Assembly (NCBI RefSeq): GCF_963576545.1
Contig: NC_083656.1
Location: 9,262,346-9,326,345 of the forward strand
Source of the DNA: Limanda limanda
Lineage: Eukaryota > Chordata > Actinopteri > Pleuronectiformes > Pleuronectidae
DNA: 64,000 nucleotides
Reading direction: 5' to 3'
Below, piece after piece: positions 12,872 to 23,174 of this stretch (its first letter is position 1; each line of letters starts with the position of its first letter). The translations under genes and the position numbers were made by a program. The notes beneath the pieces are model-generated. The model saw only the letters and a list, made by a program, of their open reading frames with translations. It ran no database searches and was not told the origin of the DNA.

Positions 12872-14937
12872 CTAGTACAGATGAGCTGCACTTCCTCCTT
12901 TGGGCCTTGCCTCAGCCTTCCCCCTCTCTTTCCCGGGCTTTTCCTCAGAATCCTTGCACAGGCCTTCCTCGCTGTTCGCCTGCAGGCTGTCGAAGGTGCC
13001 CTGCCTCTCCGCTCCCTGCAGGTTCCCTCCGTGCCTCCTGCGCCTCCTCCACAGATCCACGCCGCGCTCCAAGCAGTTGAACCTGGCCTCTGTGGTACAG
13101 GCGTACATGCCGGCCGGCACCGCCAGCACCATGGCGCACACGATGACTATGATGTGGATGAGCCTCTCTCTCTGCTCCAGCTCGCTGATGTCACTTCCCG
13201 TCATGAACACGATGCACTGGCCTTCCCGCGGTGGGTGGTTCTTCAGGGTCACGCACACCTCATACTTGGTGACGGGAAGCAGGTCGCTGACTGAGTAGCT
13301 GTTGATGCCGGGGCCGATGTAGATCGTCTCCTTTTTAGGTGAATCATATTTGCCAAAGTGGATGGTGAACCAGGTCTCAGAAGGGTTGTCTGTTGCCACG
13401 TACCACTCAAGGGTGATGCCGTACACCGTCTGCTTGGCGATGCGCATTTCAATGAAGGCGTTGTCACCGGACGACAACATGCGGACAGGCGGAGGGAGAG
13501 GAGCGGAGGAGTTGAAGGACGGGATGTCGACCATAATGCTCACAGAGGAGTTGCCGATGAAGTTGTTGGCCATGCAGGTGTAAAGGCCGCGGTCGGCCAG
13601 GTGTAGAGAGGGGATGACCAGCTGGGAGGCGACGGTCTCTGCGTCGATGTGATTCTCAGTTACTGCAAAGAGAAAACAGGACATCAGAGTCTACAGCTTT
13701 TAACTCAGAGGCTTGTTTACACAAAGACATGGTAAGGTTATTCTGAAAAGGGTATTGCTGCCAAATAGTTTTTTAAAGCAGATTTAGCCTGAAGGTTCAA
13801 GATATCCCTCACTAAGTGCTTCCACAGCAGGTTTACTGCATTTTAATGGATAAAAAATCTTACCAGAAAATCCTCTTTTAATCTTCAGACTGTACATCCA
13901 CTGAATGGTCGGGCCTGGTCTGGCCTTGACTAAGCATGTAAGCGATGCATTTGCTCCGAGAGGTAAAGTGATGTTAGTCTCCGGGGCAGAGGCCACGGGC
14001 TTCATGCATGTTTTTAACTGGATCTCGTGGAAAAACTTGTCCGCTTTGGAGGCGGGGCCTGAGCACTTCAGATAAGAGTTCATCAGAATGATGGGAGTGC
14101 TGATGGTCCTGATGAATTCAACAAAGCCTTTGAGGCGGCAGTCGCACAGCCAGGGGTTGTCATGCAGCGCAATAACCACGTTGGAGACCAGCCCCTCTTT
14201 CTCCCACGCTCTCTCTGCTGCTTGGTAGAGAGGCCAGTTAATGAAGACATCTTTTGATATGACACTAAGCTGATTGACGGATAAATCTAAATAGGTCAGG
14301 ACGGGTAAGTTCCTAAGAGCGTGTTCAGGTAGGACGTCCAGTCGATTGTGCTTCAGGTCCAAAATCTTGAGTTTCGGCGTATCCTGAAATGCCGTCCAGG
14401 GCACCGAAGTCAGCTTGTTCCCTTGTAGCCTCAGCTCCGTCAGGTTGGCAAGCCCCTCCAGGCTTTTAATGTTCATCAGGGTGATCTCATTGAAGTTGAG
14501 CCAGAGGAACTCCAAGGCATTAACTTGAGAGAAAGATCCTTGCGGTAACTCGGTCAGGTGGCAGTTTTCAATTCGGACCTTCCTTAAATCATGTGGGATG
14601 TCCTCTGGGATGTTACCCATGGAGGTTTCCATACATAGTAAAGACCTAGGATGGTAGGACGGGATATGTTAAGACAAGACATGCTAACACAGAGAGTATT
14701 ATATTCGCCCAAATTTAAGGATAGTGTTTGTAGATGTTAGAAAAAATTGGTTAGCATGTAACATTTAACACCCATGTCTAAACCAAAACAACCTGTTAGA
14801 GTTTGTATAGTTTCAGCGGTAACTTACCTTCCCAAGTTATCATCTGTGCAGGAGCAGCCGGTTGGACAACTCAATGATCCAGGGGTGATGACATAAAATA
14901 CCAGAGCGATGCGTAATGTGACATAAAATGCCTCCAT
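12872..14937 (-). CDS. lrit2: Leucine-rich repeat, Ig-like and transmembrane domain protein 2
   Basis: Three exons on the minus strand: 14937-14828, 14645-13864 and 13662-12872. They give 560 residues in a clean frame, close to the family length of about 550. Exon 1 encodes a signal peptide ([17 protein letters not shown]) and the start of a cysteine-rich LRR N-cap (CPTGCSC). Exon 2 carries about five leucine-rich repeats, the C-cap ([13 protein letters not shown]) and the first half of an Ig domain. Exon 3 completes the Ig domain ([12 protein letters not shown]). A fibronectin type III domain (about 350-450), a membrane helix (about 465-485) and a basic cytoplasmic tail follow. LRIT proteins are retina-enriched adhesion and receptor-modulating proteins; little is established for LRIT2. 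It is called lrit2 rather than lrit1 from its position next to cdhr1 and its three-exon structure. Confidence 0.9.
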
Positions 14938-15015
14938 ATTCCCGGAGGAGCATGTGAAATAGGCCTGTGTGGGCAGGACAGGCTCATAGCCTGTGTGGGA
15001 GAAAGCCTATTACCT

Positions 15016-15021
15016 TAATCC
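15016..15021 (+). promoter_or_regulatory. CRX/OTX-type motif upstream of lrit2
   Basis: TAATCC lies 79 bases upstream of the lrit2 ATG. It is the core word for CRX/OTX2, which drive photoreceptor genes. A single 6-base match is weak on its own. Confidence 0.25.
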
Positions 15022-15734
15022 TGCTTGACGTAACACTTAAGACACCAAATGACATTTGAGACACAGGAGAAGGTGTATTTATAGCGAGGTGTACACTTTG
15101 TCCATGAAAACAATAGTCTGATCTGTTTAGAAGCATTACAGACTCCACAAATGTTTTTGTTTTTCATTCCAAACTCAGTCGGTTATGTTTGATTCTGCTG
15201 TTCCACTTTCAGGAATGACCCCAAAATGCTCTGCTTTCGACCTAATTTATTTTATTTGTCCCCCGACCGAAGCGCAGCCGTGACATGACGAGGCTTCTCT
15301 GTGTTCAGTGAGCCGGAGCCCGTCAGGCTTAGCGGCACAGAGAGGGAGGGCGGCAGAGAGACAGATGTCTGGAGAGGACCGTAACCTGACCTCAATAATC
15401 TGAACACTGGTCGTCTCTCAGGTTGTTAAAGACCGAATCAGCATATAAAGCAAGTGTGAAGACAGACAGAATCCACAATGTGGTTTAAATCTTTATTTTC
15501 TTTATTGTCCAAGCTTTTATATGGATTAAGGGCAAAGAAAAATCCATTTTCATTAGTTGTTATGAAATATATACAACATCCCACTTATTTATTTTTATTT
15601 TATTTTTTTAATCATGTATCAAATTTTTTAAGGTTTTTTACTAATCTACAACAATACCTGTCATGTTACAGGATGAAACAATCTGTTCCTTGAAGATGAT
15701 TTAGGTTTGTTATTGACAGATACATATACAGAGC

Positions 15735-15790
15735 TTAGTGCTAACATTAGCATGCTAACATGCTCACATTGTGCTAATGTGCTCAGGTAG
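15735..15790. repeat. GCTAACAT-type short repeat cluster
   Basis: Overlapping copies of GCTAACATTAGCATGCTAACATG and related words are seen (TAGCATGCTAACATGCTCAC). Similar words appear at about 62640-62680. This is a remnant of a common fish interspersed repeat. Confidence 0.45.
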
Positions 15791-16697
15791 AACCAAGTTC
15801 ATTATCATAGTTAAGTGCATTTACATGATAAACTTAGCAATTCGGCACAAAAGTAACGTACATTTTATCGAGTTTGGGACTCGACAAAATTCACCCTTAA
15901 GAGGCAACTTGATTGTTTGAACCAAATTTTTAGGCCAATTATCCGCTAGTAGATCACTACAGCTGTAACGTTTCAGTGAGTGAATAATCTGAATAATTTG
16001 TATGTTTACGTTCATTAAATCCCATCTTTTTATGCACATGACATAAAGAAATAAAGAAAAGTTTCTGAAATGCGAGAAAAAAGCCTGTAAACATTCATCC
16101 ATAAAAAAAAGTATTTATTTTTATACAGTAGATTCATACATACACATATTTCAGATCAAAAATAATTACACTTTATAAAATGAAGTGTGTGTTGGGGTTT
16201 TGACCCAACAGTAAACCTTGCACATAGACAAAATAGATACAAAAAAAATTCTACATGACATCTGATTCATTATGTCTCTAAATAATGGTTTTAAATAAGA
16301 CTCAAACACAATGCCGAGGTTATATCTTGTTAAAATATTTGGATTTCAGACAGTATGGGGCATTTCAACATTTCAAGACAATTCCCTCTGTGAAACATCA
16401 ACCTTAAAAGTGCATGATGAGTTTAAAAAACAAGTTATTTGTATATATACATTTACACCACATGTAAATATTGGAAACCATTTTCCCTTTTTTTGCTGCC
16501 CACCAAATAAATGGTGGAGTTTATTCCCACAAGGCTGTAAAACAAGTCCTGACAGAGCTCCCAGTGTCCTCTGAGGACAATGACAAGGAGGATCATTTGA
16601 GACTTTTCAGTCACTGAGCAGCGTAGATGAACTATTCACTTCACAGGCTGTGATAAAACAAAGTGCATCCTGTGGAGGTTGAGGCATATGTTTGGTT

Positions 16698-19342
16698 TTA
16701 GCAGAAGTACTCGTTGGGTGGCCCCTCAGTCCTGGCTAAGGCCTCGGAGTCAACACTGGACCTCGCCGAGAGCAGCCTGTTGGATTCATCTGGGTTTATT
16801 CTCGTCAGATATTCGCCCTCCGTCCCTTTAGTTTTGGTCCCAGGGTTGAGGGTCTCGAAAGTGACGTATGAGTCCTGTATATCCTTGGACTGCCGCCCCA
16901 GCAGCTTTACGCAGCGCTTCTTCAGCGCGCCGCAGCACACGATCAGTGTCAGGGGGACGGCAATCACACAGGCCACGGTTATCACCACCACGTTAATAAG
17001 CTTCTGAGTGCCACTCGCACTGGCTGCTTCATCTGTTGAGAAGATTACACACTGCTCCTTTTTCGGGATCAGGCCTTTGACGCAAACACAAGCAATGTAC
17101 TTTGTTTTTGGCACAAGGCCGTCAATGGTGATCCGGTTCTTTCCAGCACCCACATTGATCCGACGCATGTCTCTCTCACCGAACACAGCATAAAGGACAC
17201 TGAACTCGGTGGTATTTATGGCTGTGGGGGCTCGCCAGTTCAAGGAAACAGTATGGTCGGTGTCACCAATCACCTTCACCGAACGCACTATCCTTTTCTC
17301 AGGAGCTTGCTGTAAGGACGAGGCGTTGGCTGCTAAGTTACTCAAAGCATCCAGCTCCACTGACTTCTGGTCCGAATCCTTGCCTTGTCCCTTAGAAGCT
17401 CCATCAGAGACACTGTAGCTCTGGATTTCATACTTCCCGGTCACACCTTTGCCATTGAGAGGTTCGATGATGGGCTTTCCGGCTGTGCTAGTAGGTGGAG
17501 GAACGTATCGGGCGATAAGTTTCTCCTGGTACGCCGCTCTTCCCATGCCACCAGGTTTCTTCCCTCTGCTGTTCTTCTTGGAAACACCACCGGCTGTCTC
17601 CTCCGAGCGAAAAGAATCTGTGATCACCAAGGAGATGACTGCATCTGCGGTGCCCACAAAATTGGTTGCTTTGCAGAGATATTTCCCAGAGTCATGGTAG
17701 GAGACCGCAGGGACGCTCAGAATCGACCAAATGATGCCCTCCTTGGAAATCTCCTCCTGAACTGAAAAGTAGAAAAGCAGAAATGTACTGAGTGAAGCAC
17801 ACAAATAACGACTCTAATCTAATTGAGACTTTGACCTGGACAGAAATACTTCTCTCATCTAAGCACATCTGAAATTAGCTCAGCAGAACTTACCGGTGCC
17901 GTTCATTTTCTTGCCATCGGCACGGCTCCAGGACAGCTCAGGTATGGGGACTCCGATTGTGCCACAGCGGAGCAGGACGTTGTTGCCCAGTGAGCTCCGA
18001 ACACGAGCCACGGCCGTGTGCACCCGGGGGCCCTGGCACCGCTGCAGCTCCGCCTCGTTGAAAAGGACCCCCGACAGGCTCTCTGGATCGGCGCACCTCA
18101 GCCTGGGGTCGATAAGAGCCACGGACGTTGAGGGGGACTTCTGAAACTGGACCAGATCGTACAGGCGGCAGTCACACGCCCAAGGGTTGTCATGGAGCCC
18201 TGGAGAGAAAACATAGTGTGAACCATTCCATCTAACCTGAAGATTTCCTTCGCACAACACTAAGACCTTGTGGGTGTAAGTTGCGACAAATAGAATGAGT
18301 CCAACAATAACTATTATTAGACTAATCCCTAAAAGGCTTCATGGTGTCAAAGAAGTGGTCGTCGTGCAAGACAGCTTAAAAAGAACACTTTAAAGTATCT
18401 TAATTTGTCAAAGCTTGTTCCTCACCGAGAATTAGTTTGGAGGAATCCGTGTCCTGGGGCGGCTTCACGCTGAGCCACATTGTGAGGACGTCAGCGGGGA
18501 CAGTCGTCAGGCTGTTGCTGGATAAGTCCAGATAGGTGATATTCTTGATGTACCTGGTGGCGTCGGCAGGGATGCTGGAAATCTTGTTGTTGTGCAAGTC
18601 GAGCAGTCTCAGGCTCGGCGTGTCGGTCAGGGACTCCCAGGGGAAGGAGGTGAGGGCGTTTCCGTCCAGCCGGAGCTCGTCCAGGTTGTAAAGACCTCGG
18701 AAACTGTCGACGTTCAGCGAATTCAGTGAATTGAACGACATCCAGAGAAACTCCAGGTTGTTGAGGTAGTGGAAGTTGCTGCTGGAAATCCTTGTGATAG
18801 CGGTTTTCTCGATACGCAGCTTGGATGTGTCCGTGGGGAAGTTTGGAGGGACCACGGTGATTTCTGGATCATTGCAAAGCACGCTCCTGCAAAACAAAAT
18901 AACACAATTATTATAATTTATACAATACACAGTGCTTTCTAATCTCACATTGCATTTGTTTGAATGAGTGAATTTAGGAACAAGCATAAACTATGTTCTA
19001 CCTACGTTTAACATAAAAAATAACATAGTTCAACGTAGTAGCCTATTGTGCAGTAACAAGCAAAGGAGATTAAAGAGCAACTCCAAGTTAATCCTCCACT
19101 ACACAGAGCGAGTGCATAGAAGAAAGCTGCAGTAAAGAAATCTATTCAACACACAAGAAAACAATAAAAGCTTGCTCTGGGAATAAAATCCAAACAACAC
19201 AAATTAAGAATTGCAATTACCTTGCTTTTGATCCGTCACTTAATTTGTGGAAGAAGCAGCTACACTGTGCAGGACACGAACTGCCCAACACAGGGAGAAA
19301 AACGAACGCCAAACAAAAAGCAGCAGCAAAATGTCGACTCAT
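16698..19342 (-). CDS. lrit1: Leucine-rich repeat, Ig-like and transmembrane domain protein 1
   Basis: Four exons on the minus strand: 19342-19221, 18886-18426, 18199-17894 and 17761-16698. They give 650 residues in continuous frame (family about 620). Exon 1 gives a signal peptide (MSRHFAAAFCLAFVFLPVLG) and the LRR N-cap cysteines (SCPAQCSC). Exon 2 carries the leucine-rich repeats (for example LEFLWMSFNSL, LDELRLDGNAL). Exon 3 has the C-cap (NPWACDCRLYDLV) and the Ig start. Exon 4 has the Ig end (DSGKYLCKATNF), a long low-complexity linker, a fibronectin type III domain (about 450-540), a membrane helix (about 552-574) and a cytoplasmic tail ending GPPNEYFC. In mammals LRIT1 acts at photoreceptor-bipolar synapses and modulates mGluR6 and FGFR1. 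The same-strand tandem with lrit2 reflects an old duplication; the extra intron splits the LRR/C-cap region that is one exon in lrit2. Confidence 0.92.
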
Positions 19343-19505
19343 GTTTCTGCAGCGAGTTACTAAAAGCTATGCAACTAAACTACAGTTGAAACGGGAGCTG
19401 CTAACTCGATCTAACAGGACATCAGAGGCATCGCTGTTGTTCTGCAGGCTCACGGCTCCATACTGCTGCCACCGGTCTGAATCCGCAGATAAAAAGGATA
19501 GGCAG

Positions 19506-19511
19506 GGATTA
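19506..19511 (-). promoter_or_regulatory. CRX/OTX-type motif upstream of lrit1
   Basis: TAATCC on the minus strand, within CACTAATCCCTG, lies about 165 bases upstream of the lrit1 ATG. An AT-rich TTTTTATCT lies between it and the gene. It is placed similarly to the lrit2 motif. Confidence 0.3.
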
Positions 19512-21788
19512 GTGAAGGACTTGGGTTATTTTCATTCACACGATTAGACTATTGCCTCCTGGAAGCTGATAGGCTGCATAATTTTCACCTTTATTCAGGA
19601 GTCATTTCTTTGCAATAGTTGATTGGATGGTTTATTATGAACAACTCACATGCAGATATAAAGGTAATAAAAAAAGAAAAATTTGACTTTAGGGAAAATT
19701 TCGTCAACAAATTCATTCATCTTTTATTTCCTTTTTTGACAATTCTTCCCGTTATTTTTTGGCGTATATCTTAAGTCATATACGTACATTATTGAATATT
19801 AGAGTATATATTTTTTTAAATGACAGACCTCCAACCTCACAACATGAAAGCACATGGCTGTCACCTGGATTTAACAAAGTTTTCTTCTCATTACAGATCA
19901 AACTGTGGTTATTTTCTTACGTGGTCCAAGAAAATGTTTAATATGTTGACAGACATGTTGTAGTTTGCATGATGACTACAGATTCTTCCAACAAATGACC
20001 ACCAGATGGCAGCGAGTTGCTCTCATTCATGTCATTGGGCCCAAACCTCAAACCAAATGCAATACTTCAACTGGATTTCAATTCAGATTCATTTTGACTG
20101 TTTCCTCTTTTATTTGTATCATTTGTGATTCAAACATGAATTTTCATTTCTCAGAGGACATAAAAAACTGGGACAATCAGATCCAATAAACCGATTGTAA
20201 ACAGAAACATTATTTAAAAATAACTCGCACATTAAAGATCTACAGTAGTAACCTGCTGTATACATGTGGATATTTTGAATAATAGAGGTTGATATCATCT
20301 TAGGTCTTTCCTGTGAATGTGTGATTCTAGTGCGACACACTTTGCAGCAGACGGACATGTTGTCAGCGTCTCTGAGGGTTTTTCCAAAGGTGCAGAGGTT
20401 TAAAGACGTGGCCGTCCAGCAGGGTTTCAAATCCTTTAATCCAGTCATCTCTCCGTCTCTTATTAATACATGGCGCTCAGTAGAGGACCAGAGGGAGAAA
20501 AACTCCCAACATGCACTTCTTACTGCCTCGCTCCCCCCCATTTGACCTCAAGAGAGACACGTCTTTGGATCAGGGAGCAGGAAGCAACTGATCTTTTGTC
20601 TCCAGGTACAACATGTAAAAAACAAAGGCATTTTTAGTACAACTAATGTATCAGTAAAAGTATTTGCAAGATTTTATGGTCTACTAGTGGAGAAAGGCCT
20701 TAATTATTGAAAATATTAAAAACAATAAAATTAAGAGAATCTTTAATTTTTTATCTTTATCAAAGTATTTTAGCTAATTATTTATGTTCTTTTTATCGAA
20801 TTATTTCATAATTTATTTCCAGTATTAAAACATTTTAACTGAAAGTTGACAGTTTGATTTAAATCAACATGTAGTCAATTCCAGTCATAAGTTAAAATAT
20901 CTAAATATCTTTTTCTGTAATGCAGAAGAAGTAAAACAGCATCCTGTGTCTCCAGATAGGTGGCCCGTGGCACAAAACGGTACTCAAAGACAGCAGTGGA
21001 GTAAAAGTACTCGATTACTTCTCATCCACTCGTGCTCATCACTTGATCCTTTAACAAGACCAGACAAAGACATTACTGTCACTTTATCTTCCTGCTGTTC
21101 CTCAGTCTGTGTGTGCGAGTGCAGTTTGTACAGTGAGACCTTTGTTCTGTCGGCAGCAGATTACAATGATGTAGTTAATTATTTGCCAAACTACCAATGT
21201 GCAGCCACCACAAAGGTTTGAGTCCTTTGATTAAAAACATATATATTACTGACACAGTCAAACCTGATTTCTTACAATAAATCGAGGATGTGTGGTCCCA
21301 GCCTCTGCAAAGGAAAATTTTCATTTAAGAGACATCATAGAGCAGAAAATGGTAAAAAAAATAGGCTTCACTGTGATTTTAAACCATCAAAAGTTAACAA
21401 CTTGTGACGTGAGCTTGGTGGAGGTTATAGAAACACAACAATCACTCTCTCCCGGTGGATCAATCCACCGGGCTCATGTTCTCTCACATGCTCTTATTTC
21501 GTCACACTCAGTTGCTGCAGTAGATTAACACACACAGTTTTTATCGAATCGTTTGCATTGTGAAATTATGGTACTGTGCTGTATTGTGCCGCTGCCTGAC
21601 CTCACTCGTGCTCCCTCAGCCTCTGACCAACAGGCCTCTTGTTGGGATTCAGAGCGGCTGACGAACGTGACTCTGATGTACGAAATCACAACTCCAATCT
21701 GTCCGTTTATCTGCGAGAGAACAACGTCTTCGCTGCCACATGAGGCCCATGTGTCCGAGCAGCAGAAGCAGTGATGAGCGTTGACTTT

Positions 21789-22053
21789 GGGGCGGCTGTA
21801 GCTGAGGGTTAGAGTGGTCGTCCTCCAACCTGAAGGTCGGCGGTTCGATCCCCAGTCTGACCCACCTGCATTCCGAAGAGTCCTTGGGCAAGATGCTGAA
21901 CCCTGAAATGCCCCTCATAGAACAGCAAAGTGCTGTGAAAATATGCACTGTATGAATGTGTGTGTGAATGGGTGAATGTAAAACTGTACTGTAAAGCGCT
22001 TTGAGTGGTCATCAAGACTAGAACAGCGCTATATAAATACAAAACCACTTACA
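21789..22053 (+). mobile_element. tRNA-derived SINE
   Basis: The head has RNA polymerase III promoter boxes: an A-box-like TAGCTGAGGGTTAGAGTGG and a B box GGTTCGATCCC (21842-21852). The body ends with GTAAAGCGCTTTGAGTGG and GCGCTATATAAATAC, a 3' module shared by many fish SINEs. Degenerate fragments of the same 3' module appear near 395-440, 23520-23575 and, inverted, 55150-55240. Clear target duplications were not found. Confidence 0.75.
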
Positions 22054-22424
22054 CTTTTTTTCCCCTGACGTGAGGAAGCATGTAAGTGGATGGGGACGCT
22101 GAGCTTTTAGTCAGGACAATATGGGCAGTTTGTGAAAAGGGTATTATAAGTCCATTGGGACACATCATTACTTCATAGTTAATGAGTTTGTGGTAATCTG
22201 GGCACAGATTAGTGGAGCAATCAGACTCTGCCCAAATGCTGCATTTTAAAAGCTTCGGGCTGCGGCGACAGTCAAAGGTTACATTTCCAGTGTCCTTGTT
22301 TCTAAGGGCGGATGTGGTCAAGAGTTTAAGACAAAGACATGAGTCAATTAATAAAATCCTTTTTACGCTTACATTTAATTATAATCAATTTAACTCCTGC
22401 AGGTGGAGACTTGTGCTAAATGAA

Positions 22425-22600
22425 ATTTGTTACCTCCTCCAAGAAGGTTATGTTTTTTACGACTGTTTGTTTGTAAAAAAAATTACCAATAACAATCAAA
22501 TGGATTTCCACAAAACTTGTTGGAAGTATGGTACATGGGTCAGGATGGAAATCAAATAATTCAAAGGCAATTTTGAGAATTTTTATAATCAGACCACGAA
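22425..22600 (+). repeat. Degenerate fish interspersed repeat, sense copy
   Basis: Contains CCTCCAAGAAGGTTATGTTTT, then ATGGATTTCCACAAAACTTG and GTATGGTACATGGGTCAGG. The same ordered blocks occur, more diverged, at about 27970-28100 and 57635-57750 and inverted at 5150-5300. Confidence 0.55.
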
Positions 22601-23090
22601 TGAGATGCTGCTATGAAACATTTCCTTTCATCACACTGAAGCAGATTTGTTATTATTCAATCTTCTTATTTTAGAAATACAAGCAAATGCATTTTCTGTG
22701 GTCAAAGAAAACTCTCAGAATGAATAAACTAACAGAGGTCCTGGCTGCTCGATGAAGGGTTTAAGTCTTTAAGGATCTTTCTGGCCTCTCACCTCTGAGC
22801 CTAAAGAACAACATTTCCCATGTTCCCACTCTCCTCTCTTATCAAACCCAGCAGCCGAATGGGGGAGAAAGAGTGAAAGGAAACTTAGCCTGTTGTTTTC
22901 AAACTTCAGAGGAAGAGAACTCGACAAACTTTCAGATCGAACCTTTGCGCAGAGAACTGGCCTCGCTCGATAACTTGTAGTTGCAGAAGTTTGCAGGAGG
23001 CCTGTGCTCGTTAGGAAATTCTTCTGGGGATTGTTGAAGGAGCTTTTACCGAGATTAGTGTCTTTGTGCTGTTTCACGTGAAAGAGCCTT

Positions 23091-23096
23091 TATAAA
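23091..23096 (+). promoter_or_regulatory. TATA box of rgr
   Basis: TATAAA sits in a GC-flanked context (CCTTTATAAAGGCGTCGCG), 84 bases upstream of the rgr ATG. This predicts a transcription start near 23120 and a short leader of about 55 bases. Confidence 0.6.
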
Positions 23097-23174
23097 GGCG
23101 TCGCGCTGCAGGAGGACACGTCTGCGACCAAACTTTGTTCAGTGCACGGTGTGAATGAAGTCGTGCGTCTCATC

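Larger units (their letters stand above)
14938..16697. other. Intergenic: lrit2 upstream region and lrit1 3' UTR
   Basis: No coding sequence is supported. The lrit1 3' UTR probably occupies the right part, where minus-strand AATAAA (TTTATT on plus) occurs near 16113. The lrit2 promoter should lie just right of 14937. A GCTAAC-type fish repeat lies at 15735-15790. Confidence 0.5.
19343..23090. other. Intergenic between lrit1 and rgr (divergent)
   Basis: The two genes are transcribed away from each other, so this 3.8-kb stretch contains both promoters. It holds a tRNA-derived SINE (21789-22053) and a degenerate repeat (22425-22600). Otherwise it is AT-rich without supported coding sequence; the short open frames here have no domain or splice support. 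Confidence 0.5.

Noticed and set aside
13118..13140. RE1-like word CCAGCACCATGG in lrit2
   Set aside because: Only the first half-site fits, it lies in coding sequence, and the second half (GGACAGCGCC) is absent.
12866..13606. Plus-strand frames opposite lrit2 exon 3
   Set aside because: These are shadows of the real minus-strand coding exon, with no splice or domain support.
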